Shown: positions 15,703-24,331, counted from the stretch's first letter. The stretch is DNA of 64,000 nt from Streptomyces agglomeratus (GCF_001746415.1 NZ_MEHJ01000001.1:6020501-6084500), one strand, 5' to 3'. The notes: a model not told the origin generated them from the sequence alone. Made by a program: numbers and translations.

Positions 15703-16917
15703 CTAGAGGGCCTGGGCTGCCGGCTTGACCATGCCGCGAACGGTGCGACTCTTCACGAAGTCGCCCATCGCGGTCATTTCCCATTCTCCAGAGAACTGCT
15801 TGATCAGCTTCGCCATCATCACCCCCGTCTGCGGCTCGGCGCCCGTCAGGTCGAAGCGGACCAGTTCCTCACCGGTCGCCGCGTCCAGCAGACGGCAGTA
15901 CGCCTTCGCCACCTCGGTGAACTTCTGTCCCGTGAAGGAGTTCACCGTGAACACCAGTCCCGTCGCCTCCGCGGGGATGCGGCCGAGGTCGACGGTGATC
16001 ACCTCGTCGTCACCCGCTCCCTCGCCGGTGAGGTTGTCACCGGAGTGCTTGACGGCGCCGCCGAGGATCGACAGCTTGCCGAAGTAGCAGCTGTCGAGGT
16101 GCTTGCGGTTCCCGTCGTACGCGATCACGGACGCGTCGAGGTCGATGTCCTTGCCCCGGAACGCGGGCTCCCAGCCGAGGCCCATCTTGACCTGGGACAG
16201 CAGCGGGCGGCCGCCCTTGACCAGCGAGACGGTCTGGTTCTTCTGGAGGCTGACCCGGCCCTTGTCGAGGTTGACCTTGCCGCTCGCCGGGGCGGCGGGA
16301 GGCGCCGCGGGGGCCGGGGGAGCCGCGGGAGCGGCCGCCAGCCGCGGATCGGCCACCGGGGGCGCGGGCGGGGCCACGGGGGCCTGGGCGGGCGCGGGGG
16401 CGGCTGGGGCGGCGGGCTCCTCCACCGAGACGCCGAAGTCCGTGGCGATGCCGGCCAGCCCGTTGGCGTAGCCCTGGCCGACCGCGCGTACCTTCCACGC
16501 CCCGTTGCGGAGGTAGATCTCCACGATCACCAGTGCCGTCTCGGAGCCGAGCTGCGGCGGGGTGAACGTGGCGATCACCGCACCGTCGTCGGCGCCCCGC
16601 ACGGTGGCGGTGGGCTCGACGCCCTGGAAGGTCTGGCCCGCCGCGTCGGGGCTCGCCGTGACCACGATCTTCTCGATGCCCGGCGGGACCGCCGAGGTGT
16701 CGACCACGATCGCGTCGGGGGCGGCGCCGCCGCCGGAGCGGTAGGTGACGCCCGGGCCGGCGGGCTGGTTGTAGAAGATGAAGTCGTCGTCCGAGCGAAC
16801 CTTGCCGTCGGCGGTGAGCAGCAGGCCCGATACGTCGAGCCGCACCGGGGCGGCTACGTCCACGGCCACGCGGGCGGTGGGAAGCGGGATGTTCGAGCCG
16901 GGGGTCATTGCGGTCAT
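15703..16917 (-). CDS. Double TerD-domain protein
   Basis: The 404-aa product has two TerD-type domains joined by a Pro/Ala-rich linker at about residues 165-215. The N-terminal copy (TPGSNIPLP, DDFIFYNQPAGPG) and the C-terminal copy (MGLGWEP, IDLDASVIAYD, then HSGDNLTGEGAGDDE) are both recognisable. The C-terminal GD-x-x-x-G-x-x-x-GDDE segment is the Ca-binding signature. TerD proteins belong to tellurite/stress-response systems and are abundant in Streptomyces, where they affect differentiation. Start at MTAMTP; MTPGSN three codons later is equally plausible. Confidence 0.88.
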   Translation of the reverse strand: MTAMTPGSNIPLPTARVAVDVAAPVRLDVSGLLLTADGKVRSDDDFIFYNQPAGPGVTYRSGGGAAPDAIVVDTSAVPPGIEKIVVTASPDAAGQTFQGVEPTATVRGADDGAVIATFTPPQLGSETALVIVEIYLRNGAWKVRAVGQGYANGLAGIATDFGVSVEEPAAPAAPAPAQAPVAPPAPPVADPRLAAAPAAPPAPAAPPAAPASGKVNLDKGRVSLQKNQTVSLVKGGRPLLSQVKMGLGWEPAFRGKDIDLDASVIAYDGNRKHLDSCYFGKLSILGGAVKHSGDNLTGEGAGDDEVITVDLGRIPAEATGLVFTVNSFTGQKFTEVAKAYCRLLDAATGEELVRFDLTGAEPQTGVMMAKLIKQFSGEWEMTAMGDFVKSRTVRGMVKPAAQAL

Positions 16918-16967
16918 GCCAAAGCTAACGACCGGCACGCCTTTGCCGTTCCCTTACTGTCACCCGT

Positions 16968-17204
16968 TTACTGCCACGCGTTGCGCGGGTGCTTCTTCGC
17001 CGCCCGCTCGTTGCCGTGTTTGTACGCCCCCGTCCAGCGGGCCATGACCAGTTGGCCGTCGCCCGCCGCGACCTCGGCCAGGAACTTCTCGGCGCGGGCG
17101 CCCCGCAGGGTGCCGGCGGACCGGCCCTGGTGGGTGATGGTGACGCGGCCGTCGCCGAAAAGCTCGTAACCGAATCCATGAGGTCGTGGCACGAGGGGCA
17201 TCAT
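16968..17204 (-). CDS. Small conserved protein, unknown function
   Basis: The 78-aa product (PLVPRPHGFGYELFGDGRVTITHQG at the N-terminus, in part) is a basic one-domain protein ending in a Lys/Arg-rich tail. The regular beta pattern (GYELFGDGRVTITHQGRSAG) suggests a small beta-barrel. It lies 50 bp upstream of the TerD gene on the same strand, so the two may be co-transcribed. Two adjacent ATG codons (17204, 17201) are possible starts. I do not recognise the family. Confidence 0.65.
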   Translation of the reverse strand: MMPLVPRPHGFGYELFGDGRVTITHQGRSAGTLRGARAEKFLAEVAAGDGQLVMARWTGAYKHGNERAAKKHPRNAWQ

Positions 17205-17237
17205 GCCCGCCGGCCGCTCGCCGGCGCGCGTTATTTC

Positions 17238-18047
17238 TCAGTACGGCCACTGGGGCGGGCTGGTGCAGAACGGGCCGCCCAGGTTGGCGTGGTCCGGGTT
17301 GTCCGGGTCGAGCTCGCCGTGTTCCGCGACGAGCTTCTCCGCGTACTGCTCCGAGTCGTCCTGCGGGTCGTACCCGAGGGCCCGCGCCGAGGTCAGGTCC
17401 CACCACAGGCGGGTGTTGGCGGACGAGCCGTAGACGACGGTGTGGCCGACGTCCCCGGCGGTGAGCGCGGCGTGGAAGAGGCGGGCGGCGTCTCCGGGGC
17501 TCAGCCAGATCGACAGCATCCGCACCGAGCTGGGTTCCATGAAGCAGGAGCCGATCCGCACCGAGACGGTCTCGACGCCGTGCAGATCCCAGTAGAGCTG
17601 CGCCAGGTCCTCGCCGAAGCTCTTGGAGAGGCCGTAGAAGGTGTCCGGGCGGTGCGGGGTGGTGACGGGGATCAGCGGCTCGCCCTCGGCCGGGACCGGG
17701 GTGAAGCCGACCGCGTGGTTGGACGAGGCGAAGACCATCCGGCCGACGCCCTCCTCGCGGGCCGCCTCGTACAGGTTGTACGTCCCTTCGATGTTGGAGC
17801 GCAGGATCTTCTCGAAGGGCGCCTCCAGCGAGATGCCCGCCAGATGGATGACCGCGTCGACACCGCGCACGGCCTCGCGCAGCGCCTCCTTGTCGGCCAG
17901 ATCGGCGCTGATCGCCTCCGGCTCGCCTTCTATGGGGGTCGCGTCGAAGAGGCGCAGGGTGTAGCCGTACGCCGGAAGGAGGCCGCGCATCAGAGTGCCG
18001 AGCCCCCCGGCGGCGCCGGTCAGCAGGACGGTGCGGGGTACGGGCAT
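17238..18047 (-). CDS. udh: Uronate dehydrogenase-like NAD-dependent epimerase/dehydratase family protein
   Basis: This extended SDR of 269 aa has TGAAGGLGTLMR (NAD-binding) at residues 9-20, IHLAGIS, ASSNHAVGF and catalytic YGLSK. These match uronate dehydrogenases, which oxidise D-glucuronate or D-galacturonate to the aldarolactone. The start is MPVPRT, with AGGAGA 7 nt upstream; the longer upstream frame is non-coding. It is divergent from a 5-dehydro-4-deoxyglucarate dehydratase gene, the next-but-one enzyme type of the same oxidative pathway, which strengthens the call. Confidence 0.8.
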   Translation of the reverse strand: MPVPRTVLLTGAAGGLGTLMRGLLPAYGYTLRLFDATPIEGEPEAISADLADKEALREAVRGVDAVIHLAGISLEAPFEKILRSNIEGTYNLYEAAREEGVGRMVFASSNHAVGFTPVPAEGEPLIPVTTPHRPDTFYGLSKSFGEDLAQLYWDLHGVETVSVRIGSCFMEPSSVRMLSIWLSPGDAARLFHAALTAGDVGHTVVYGSSANTRLWWDLTSARALGYDPQDDSEQYAEKLVAEHGELDPDNPDHANLGGPFCTSPPQWPY

Positions 18048-18289
18048 CGGCAGGTCTCCTCGGGGGCGCTGTACGCGATGACGCGGTGGTCGAAATGGCT
18101 GCGCGGGAGCAGCACCACGGATGCATCCATGGACTGCATTCACATGCGTGGACACGCTAGGGAGTGGCGCCGAACCCCGTCAAGTGTCGCCCGGAGGCGC
18201 CCAATCCGCCTCCACGTCGGCGCTTCTTGTCTTGACCGGCCCCTGGTGGCTGCTTTAGCGTGACGGCGTTCAGGGATATAGACGCAGAT

Positions 18290-18299
18290 CACAATTGTG
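18290..18299. promoter_or_regulatory. Palindrome upstream of the kdgD-like gene
   Basis: CACAATTGTG is a perfect 10-bp palindrome in the 284-bp udh/kdgD divergent region, 32 bp before the GTG start. It is an operator candidate only. A GTTCAG half-site lies 20 bp to the left (18268-18273) and resembles the dyad near the IclR gene. Confidence 0.35.
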
Positions 18300-18331
18300 C
18301 ACGGATGAAGGTGCACGCCCAGGGAGCGCCC

Positions 18332-19381
18332 GTGACCTCAGCCCCGCTCGCCGGCCGACTCGACGGCCTGCTCTTCTTTCCCGTGACCGCGTACGGGCCG
18401 GACGGCCGCATCGACGTCGACACCTTCCGCGCGCACGTACGCGGCGGCATCGAGGCCGGGGCGGCCGCCGTCTTCGCCTGCTGCGGCACCGGCGAGTTCC
18501 ACGCCCTGACACCGGAGGAATTCCGCACCTGCGTGGCCGCCGCCGTGGCAGAGGCGGACGGCCGGGTACCCGTCGTCGCCGGGGCCGGTTACGGCACGGC
18601 GCTCGCCGTCCAGTACGCGCGGGCCGCCGAGGAAGCGGGCGCCGACGGCCTGCTCGCCATGCCCCCGTACCTCGTGGTCGCCGGCCAGGAAGGGCTGCTG
18701 CGCCACTACACCGAACTGGCCGCCGCCACCTCGCTCGACGTCATCGTCTACCAGCGCGACAACGCCGTCTTCACCCCCGAGACCGTCGTCGGTCTCGCGC
18801 GCGTCCCCGGCATCATCGGGCTCAAGGACGGTCACGGAGACCTCGACCTGATGCAGCGCGTCATCGGCGCCGTACGCCGCGAACTGCCGCCCGGCCACCC
18901 CTTCCTGTACTTCAACGGCCTGCCCACAGCCGAGCTCACCGGCCTCGCCTACCGGGGTATCGGCGTCACGCTCTACTCCTCCGCCGTCTTCTGCTTCGCC
19001 CCCGACATCGCGCTCGCCTTCCACCGCGCCCTGAACACCGGCGACGACGACACGGTGAACCGCCTCCTCGACGGCTTCTACGGACCGCTCGTCGAGCTGC
19101 GCAATCTCGGCCGCGGGTACGCCGTCTCGCTCGTGAAGGCGGGCGTGCGTCTCGCCGGCCTCGACGTCGGCGAGGTGCGGCCACCGCTCAGCGAACCGGA
19201 CCCCTCGCACGTCAAGATGCTGGCCGAGCTGATCGAGCGCGGAAGGGCCCTGATCGGAGGCGGCGGCGGAGCCGGCAGCGGCACGGGTGCGGGCACCGGC
19301 ACCGGTGGCGGCACGGGCGCGGGCACCGGCACGGGCGCAGGCGCCGCTACGGGCATCACCGACGGTGGCGAGCGCGCGTGA
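18332..19381 (+). CDS. kdgD: 5-dehydro-4-deoxyglucarate dehydratase
   Basis: A DapA-superfamily aldolase of 349 aa that converts 5-dehydro-4-deoxyglucarate to 2-oxoglutarate semialdehyde, CO2 and water. The family pattern is clear: LLFFPVTAYGPDG, CCGTGEFHALTPEE, VYQRDNAVFTPE with the active-site Tyr, and Schiff-base Lys in GIIGLKDGHGDLD. GTG at 18332 has AGGGAG six bases before it; an in-frame ATG at 18305 is less well placed. The C-terminus carries a 30-residue Gly/Thr/Ala tail, unusual for the family. It overlaps the next gene by 4 nt (GTGA). Confidence 0.88.
   Translation: MTSAPLAGRLDGLLFFPVTAYGPDGRIDVDTFRAHVRGGIEAGAAAVFACCGTGEFHALTPEEFRTCVAAAVAEADGRVPVVAGAGYGTALAVQYARAAEEAGADGLLAMPPYLVVAGQEGLLRHYTELAAATSLDVIVYQRDNAVFTPETVVGLARVPGIIGLKDGHGDLDLMQRVIGAVRRELPPGHPFLYFNGLPTAELTGLAYRGIGVTLYSSAVFCFAPDIALAFHRALNTGDDDTVNRLLDGFYGPLVELRNLGRGYAVSLVKAGVRLAGLDVGEVRPPLSEPDPSHVKMLAELIERGRALIGGGGGAGSGTGAGTGTGGGTGAGTGTGAGAATGITDGGERA
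19254..19350 (+). repeat. GGCACGGGTGCGGGC-type low-complexity repeat in the kdgD 3' end
   Basis: Imperfect 6- and 12-bp units of GGCACC/GGCACG/GGTGCG encode the Gly-Thr-Gly-Ala-Gly tail of the dehydratase. It looks like slippage-type expansion and is probably variable between strains. Confidence 0.6.
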
Positions 19382-20553
19382 AGACCGCCGCCTTCCTCTA
19401 CCCGTGGGACGTCGTCGGCGACCCCGGCGCCACCGCCCGCATCGCGGACCTCGGCGTCCAGCAGGTCACCCTCGCCTCCGCCTACCACTCGACGCGCGCC
19501 CTGACCCCGCGCCATCCCCGCCACCGCGTCGTCACCGCCGCACACGCCGCCGTCCTCTACCCGGTGGACGAGGAGCGCTGGTCGGGGCAGAGGCTGCGGC
19601 CGTACGCCGCCGGGGACTGGGCGCCGGGTGCCGACCCGTACGGCGAGGCCGCCGAAGCGCTCGCGGCGGCCGGACTCGACGTGCACTCGTGGGTCGTACT
19701 CGCCCACAACTCCCGCCTGGGCGCCGACTTCCCGGACACCTCCGTCGTCAACGCGTACGGCGACCGCTACCCCTGGGCGCCCTGCATCGCGCGGGCGGAC
19801 GTCCGGGCCTACCTGACGCGACTCGCGGCGGAGGCGGCCGTACGCCCCGGAGCGCGCGGTACCGAGCTGGAATCCTGCGGCTGGTACGGCCTGGCCCATC
19901 TCCACGCGCACGACAAGATCGCGGGGGTGGGGCTCGGCGACGCGGCGCAGTACCTGATGTCGCTCTGCTTCTGTCCCGGCTGCGAGGCCGGGTACGCCGG
20001 ACTCGGTTCGACGGGCGAGGAACTGCGGGCGGCCGTCCGCCGCGCTCTGGAGCCCGCGTGGGCGAGCGGGCGCTCCTCCGGCGCCGGATGGCCCGCCGTG
20101 GAGAAGCTCATCGGTACCGAAGCCGCCGCCGTGACCCTCGCGTGGCGCACCCGGACCGCCCGTACGCTCCAGGAATCGGCCGTCGCGGCGGTACGTGCCG
20201 CCGCGCCCCCGGGGTTCCAGGTGCTGCTGCACGCCGACCCGTCGCCGTACCACTGCGGGGCGAACGCCGGTGTCGATCCCGGGCACGTCCTCGGGGTCGC
20301 GGACGGTGTGGTGGTGCCGTGCGCAGACGGCCCGGAGCTGCTCGCGCCCTTCGTGGAGCGCCTGGCTCCCGGCGCCGCGACCGTCGTCGCCGCCAACCTC
20401 GGCGTCGTGTCCGGCATGGGCGGCAGCCCCGGCACGCTCGCCGCGGACGCCGCCAGGGCGGCCGCGCGGGGGGCGAGCGAACTGCGGCTTTACCACGCCG
20501 GGTTGGCTTCCGACGCCGACCTCGGACTCGTGCGGGCCGCCCTGCGGCCATGA
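19378..20553 (+). CDS. Unrecognised protein, possible TIM-barrel glycoside-hydrolase-like enzyme
   Basis: The start GTG overlaps the kdgD-like stop (GTGA), so the two are translationally coupled and probably work in one pathway. The 391-aa product has no signal peptide. The alternation of strands and helices (KTAAFLYPWDVVG, VQQVTLASAYHSTR, LDVHSWVVLAHNSRLG, GFQVLLHADPSPYHCG, ATVVAANLGVVSGMGG) suggests a (beta/alpha) barrel. A Cys cluster, SLCFCPGCEAGY at about residues 195-206, might bind a metal. It resembles uncharacterised glycoside-hydrolase-like proteins, but I cannot assign a family or reaction. Confidence 0.7.
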   Translation: MKTAAFLYPWDVVGDPGATARIADLGVQQVTLASAYHSTRALTPRHPRHRVVTAAHAAVLYPVDEERWSGQRLRPYAAGDWAPGADPYGEAAEALAAAGLDVHSWVVLAHNSRLGADFPDTSVVNAYGDRYPWAPCIARADVRAYLTRLAAEAAVRPGARGTELESCGWYGLAHLHAHDKIAGVGLGDAAQYLMSLCFCPGCEAGYAGLGSTGEELRAAVRRALEPAWASGRSSGAGWPAVEKLIGTEAAAVTLAWRTRTARTLQESAVAAVRAAAPPGFQVLLHADPSPYHCGANAGVDPGHVLGVADGVVVPCADGPELLAPFVERLAPGAATVVAANLGVVSGMGGSPGTLAADAARAAARGASELRLYHAGLASDADLGLVRAALRP

Positions 20554-20709
20554 GCACGCGGCCGGCGCGGCGGGCCCGCCGCACCGGGCGCCACGAGCAC
20601 GCCAGGTGGTCCACTTGGGCCATCGGGCCCGTGACGGGGGCGGGCAGGTCAACGGGGGTCGGCGACGGAGTCGGTCGGCCGGGAGCCCGGCGCCGTCCCG
20701 CACCCCGGA

Positions 20710-20739
20710 TTGGCTCCCCGGCAGGCGGTCCATTAGGTT
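20710..20739 (+). promoter_or_regulatory. Promoter of the acylase/acetyltransferase operon
   Basis: TTGGCT (20710-20715) and TAGGTT (20734-20739) are 18 bp apart and overlap the iron boxes on their right side. A transcript would start near 20746. The assignment rests on hexamer match and overlap with the operator. Confidence 0.45.
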
Positions 20740-20756
20740 AGGCCAGCCTTACCTAA
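20733..20756. promoter_or_regulatory. Two overlapping DmdR/IdeR iron boxes
   Basis: TTAGGTTAGGCCAGCCTTA (20733-20751) and TTAGGCCAGCCTTACCTAA (20738-20756) each match the DtxR/IdeR/DmdR consensus TWAGGTWAGSCTWACCTWA at 17 of 19 positions by my count, offset by 5 bp. Overlapping boxes of this kind bind two dimers. They cover the -10 region, so iron-bound DmdR would repress the operon. Confidence 0.85.
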
Positions 20757-20784
20757 AACCAGTGGATTCCAGATGGGGAACAAC

Positions 20785-22848
20785 GTGAGCACCGAGGTCT
20801 TCCGGGACGCCTGGGGAATTCCCCATCTCCGCGCCGACACCGCCCACGACCTCGCCTTCGCGCAGGGCCGCAACGCCGCCACCGACCGCGCCTGGCAGAT
20901 CGAGGTCGAGCGGCACCGCGCGCAGGGCACCACTGCCGCCTTCCTCGGCGCCGACGCCGTCGGCTGGGACGTCTTCGCCCGCCGGTCCCGCCTGGACGAC
21001 ACCGCCCGGCGCTGCTTCCGCGCGCTCGACGCGGACACCGCCGCGTGGATCACGCGGTACGTCGAAGGGGTCAACGCGGGGCTCGCCGAAGGCGCGGCGC
21101 GGGCGCCCGAGTTCGCCGCCGCCGGACTGGCTCCCGGCACATGGGAGCCGTGGACGCCGCTCGGGATCTGGCTGTCCACGCACATCCTCTTCGCCGGCTT
21201 CCCCACCAAGCTGTGGCGCGACGAGGTCGCCCGCAGGCTCGGCGACGAGGCGATCACCCTGTTCGCCACCGACGGCCCCGGAACCAGCGGCAGCAACGGC
21301 TGGCTCGTGACGGGTGAGCGCACCGCCACCGGCGCGCCGCTGATCGCTGGCGACCCGCACCGGTTCATCGAGGACCCCGGGGTCTACCAGCAGGTCCGCC
21401 TGGCCTGCCCCGAGTTCGACGTCGTCGGCCTCGCCGTCCCCGGCGTCCCGGGCATCGCCCACTTCGGCCACGCCTCCACCGTGGCGTGGGCGATCACCAA
21501 TGCCATGGCCGACTACCAGGACCTCTACCGTGAGCGCCTGCGGCGCACCCCCGACGGCAACGGTGTCGAGGCCCTCGGCCCGGACGGCTGGCGGCCCGCC
21601 GCCGTCCACACCGAGATCATCACGGTGGCGGACGGCGAGCCCGTCGAGACCGAGGTCGTCGAGACAGAACGCGGCCCCGTCATCATCGGCGGTCCGGGCG
21701 AAGCCCTGACGGTCAGCCTGCGCTGCCCCGCCCGCGTGTACGAGGACCTCGGCTTCGCCGCGCTCCCCGCGCTGCTCAGGGCGCGCACCGTCGCCGACGT
21801 GGACCGGGCGTTCGAGCGCTGGGTCGAGCCCGTCAACGTCGTACAGGCCGCCGACACCGAGGGCGGGCTGCTGCACCGGGTCGCGGGCCGCGTCCCGCTG
21901 CGTCACCGGGACAACGGGCTGCGCGTCGTACCCGCCTGGGAGGCGGCGTACACCTGGAGCGGTGAGGACCTGCCGCTGCCCCGCGCGGACGTCGACGGCG
22001 TCGCGGTGATGGCCAACCAGCGCGGCCTGGCCGCCCCGCTCGGCGTCGAGTTCGCCCCGCCGTACCGGGCGGACCGCATCGGGCAGTTGCTCGGCGGGTC
22101 GCGGGAATGGGCAGCGGGGGACATGGCCGCGGTCCACACCGACACGTATCTCGCTTCCGCCCGGCCGCTGCTGGAGCTGGTCGCCGGGCTGCGAGGGCTC
22201 AGCGCGCCGGGGACGCGGCTGCGCGACCGGCTCCTCGCGTGGGACCGCCGGATGGAGGCGGGCAGCACGGACGCCACGGTGTACGCCGCCGTACGGACCG
22301 AGGTGGTGCGGCGGATCGCGGCCCACCCCGACCTGGACGCACTGACCGAGCCGGTCGCGGACCCGGCGTACCCCGGCCTCTTCCTGCCCTGGCTGGCCCT
22401 CACGTCGCGCGTCGGATTCGCGCTGGAGACCCTGCTGACGACCACTCTGCTGCCCGGCATCGACAGACCCGGCATCGTCGCCGCGGCCGTCGAAGCGGTC
22501 GCCGCCGACGACCGCGAGCCGGCGCCCTGGGGGGACGTGCACCGCCTCGCGCCGTGGCAGGCGCTGCCGTCCGCGCCGCCCGGCGGATGGCCGGGCGTGG
22601 CCGGTGACCACGACTGCGTGCTGTCCACGTCGAGCGTCCCCGGCGTCACCGACCGCTGCGCGCGGGGGCCGGCCGCCCGCTACGTATGGGACCTCGCCCG
22701 TCGCGACGACAGCCTCTGGGTGGTGCCACTCGGCGCGTCCGGCGTCGCCGGCGACCCGCACCACCACGACCAACTGCCGCTGTGGCTGCGGGGCGAACTC
22801 GCCCCCGTGACCACCGACTGGAACCGTCTGACCAAGGAGTCCCGATGA
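20785..22848 (+). CDS. Penicillin acylase-family Ntn-hydrolase, iron-regulated
   Basis: This 687-aa enzyme of the penicillin-amidase family is made as one chain. The autocatalytic Ser lies in TSGSNGWLVTG near residue 172, followed by AGDPHRF, PGVPGIAHFGH and STVAWAITNAMAD. There is no signal peptide, so unlike secreted penicillin G acylases it should act in the cytoplasm. GTG at 20785 has GGGGA six bases upstream; ATG at 20773 would add four residues. It sits directly behind iron boxes and overlaps an AlcB-type acetyltransferase gene by 4 nt. I recall a similar pair (desG/desH) reported with ferrioxamine in Streptomyces; the link is not checked here. Confidence 0.85.
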   Translation: MSTEVFRDAWGIPHLRADTAHDLAFAQGRNAATDRAWQIEVERHRAQGTTAAFLGADAVGWDVFARRSRLDDTARRCFRALDADTAAWITRYVEGVNAGLAEGAARAPEFAAAGLAPGTWEPWTPLGIWLSTHILFAGFPTKLWRDEVARRLGDEAITLFATDGPGTSGSNGWLVTGERTATGAPLIAGDPHRFIEDPGVYQQVRLACPEFDVVGLAVPGVPGIAHFGHASTVAWAITNAMADYQDLYRERLRRTPDGNGVEALGPDGWRPAAVHTEIITVADGEPVETEVVETERGPVIIGGPGEALTVSLRCPARVYEDLGFAALPALLRARTVADVDRAFERWVEPVNVVQAADTEGGLLHRVAGRVPLRHRDNGLRVVPAWEAAYTWSGEDLPLPRADVDGVAVMANQRGLAAPLGVEFAPPYRADRIGQLLGGSREWAAGDMAAVHTDTYLASARPLLELVAGLRGLSAPGTRLRDRLLAWDRRMEAGSTDATVYAAVRTEVVRRIAAHPDLDALTEPVADPAYPGLFLPWLALTSRVGFALETLLTTTLLPGIDRPGIVAAAVEAVAADDREPAPWGDVHRLAPWQALPSAPPGGWPGVAGDHDCVLSTSSVPGVTDRCARGPAARYVWDLARRDDSLWVVPLGASGVAGDPHHHDQLPLWLRGELAPVTTDWNRLTKESR

Positions 22849-23489
22849 CCACGCCCGCGACCATCACCGCCGAGCCCGTGTACGAGCAGGAGATCGACGG
22901 CTTCGGGACCGTCCGCCTCGTCCCCGTGGACCCGGCGCGCGACGCAGCCCTGCTGCACGGCTGGGTCACCGAGGAGCGGGCCCACTTCTGGGGCATGGGC
23001 GAGGCGACCGTCGAACAGGTCGAGGAGATCTACACGCACCTGGACTCGCTCACCACGCACCACGGATACCTGGTCCTGCGGGACGGCGCGCCCGTCGCGC
23101 TCTTCCAGACGTACGACCCCGAGGCCGACCGGGTCAGCGAGTGCTACGACGCCCGGCCGGGGGACTTCGGGGTGCACATCCTCGTCGGACCCGCGGGCGG
23201 GAAGGGCGCACCGGCGGGCGGTGCGACGGCCCCCGAGCGCGGCTTCACGGCGAACCTGCTGACCGCCGTGATCGGCTTCGTGTTCGCGGACCCGGAGCAC
23301 CTGCGCATCGTGGCGGAACCGGACGCGCGCAACGCCAGGGCGGTGGCGCGGCTGGAGCGGGCCGGGTTCGAACTCGGCCCGGAGATCGTGATGCCGGAGG
23401 TCGACCTCCCGGAGGTCTTCCTGCCGGAGAAGCGGGCACGGCTCGCCTTCCTCACCCGGTCGGCGTACGAGGCGTCCCGCCCGGCGTGA
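22845..23489 (+). CDS. AlcB/IucB-type N-acyltransferase (siderophore biosynthesis GNAT)
   Basis: The 214-aa GNAT protein matches the siderophore acyltransferase group that acylates N-hydroxy diamines (IucB, AlcB, DesC type). Hallmarks are FGTVRLVPVDPARDAALLHGW, HFWGMGEATVEQV, GDFGVHILVGP, FTANLLTAVIGFVF and RIVAEPDARNARAVARLERAGFE. It is coupled to the acylase gene through ATGA and shares its iron boxes. No NIS synthetase or lysine/ornithine hydroxylase gene lies in the window, so it must work with a siderophore pathway encoded elsewhere. A Gly/Ala insertion (GPAGGKGAPAGG) is unusual. Confidence 0.85.
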   Translation: MTTPATITAEPVYEQEIDGFGTVRLVPVDPARDAALLHGWVTEERAHFWGMGEATVEQVEEIYTHLDSLTTHHGYLVLRDGAPVALFQTYDPEADRVSECYDARPGDFGVHILVGPAGGKGAPAGGATAPERGFTANLLTAVIGFVFADPEHLRIVAEPDARNARAVARLERAGFELGPEIVMPEVDLPEVFLPEKRARLAFLTRSAYEASRPA

Positions 23490-23517
23490 TCCCGGGCCCG
23501 GCGTGATCCCGGGCCCG
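23484..23517 (+). repeat. 17-bp tandem repeat spanning the acyltransferase stop
   Basis: GGCGTGATCCCGGGCCC occurs twice in tandem, and the first copy contains the TGA stop codon. The CCCGGG cores can pair and may help termination. Confidence 0.5.
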
Positions 23518-23671
23518 TGCGGAGATCCCGGCCCCGGGCGGAGAACCCCGGCCCGTGCGGACAGGGTGAGCAGGGGCCGGAAGGTGCAGTGGTCCCCGGC
23601 GCGCCGATGAGTTCACGGGCGGCGGGCGGTCGTTACTGGGAAGAGACCGTCCGCCCACCGGAGGCAGCCCC

Positions 23672-24274
23672 ATGACCGTCCAGGACCGCACGCCGTACCC
23701 GCTCGACTTCGAACCGGCCGCCCGCCGGGTCGTCCAGCTCCTCGACGGGGTCACCGACGACCGGCTCTCCGCCCCGACCCCCTGCGAGAAGTACGCCGTA
23801 CACCACCTCCTCGCGCACCTCGTCGGCCTCACCGCCGCCTTCCGGGACGCGGCACGGAAGAAGCTGGGGCCGACCACGGACACCGCCCCCGACGCCGGGA
23901 TGCCCGTGCTCGCCGACGACTGGCGCACCCGCCTCCCGCGCCAGCTCGACGAACTCGTCGCCGCTTGGCGCGATCCGGACGCCTGGCAGGGCACGACCCG
24001 GGCGGGCGGCGTCACGCTGCCCGCCGAGGTCGCGGGCCGCGTCGCCCTCAACGAGGTCGTCCTGCACGGGTGGGACCTGGCCCGGGCCACCGGCCAGGTG
24101 TACAGCGTGGACGACGCGAGCCTTCGGTCGTCGTACGAGCTGCTGGAGCCCACCGGCGACGCCCCGGACGACGACGGGATCTTCGGCGTGCCCGTGGAGG
24201 TGCCGGAGGACGCGCCGCTCCTGGACCGGGTGGTCGGGCGCGCGGGTCGCAGTCCGTCCTGGCCGGCCGGATGA
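23672..24274 (+). CDS. TIGR03086-family (DinB-like, mycothiol-type) metal-binding protein
   Basis: This 200-aa helical-bundle protein is related to mycothiol-dependent maleylpyruvate isomerases. The expected His ligands are in VHHLLAHLVGL (about residues 43-54) and VVLHGWDLARATG (about 129-141). TPCEKYAVHHLLAHL is the characteristic N-terminal motif. Family members transfer or use mycothiol with a bound metal; the substrate is unknown. The gene is short and has its own start region, with no operon partner on the plus strand. Confidence 0.8.
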   Translation: MTVQDRTPYPLDFEPAARRVVQLLDGVTDDRLSAPTPCEKYAVHHLLAHLVGLTAAFRDAARKKLGPTTDTAPDAGMPVLADDWRTRLPRQLDELVAAWRDPDAWQGTTRAGGVTLPAEVAGRVALNEVVLHGWDLARATGQVYSVDDASLRSSYELLEPTGDAPDDDGIFGVPVEVPEDAPLLDRVVGRAGRSPSWPAG

Positions 24275-24331
24275 CGGACCGTACGGTCCAGCCGTGACCC
24301 GCGTCGGCAGCGGACTTCGCTTCGTCGGCCG

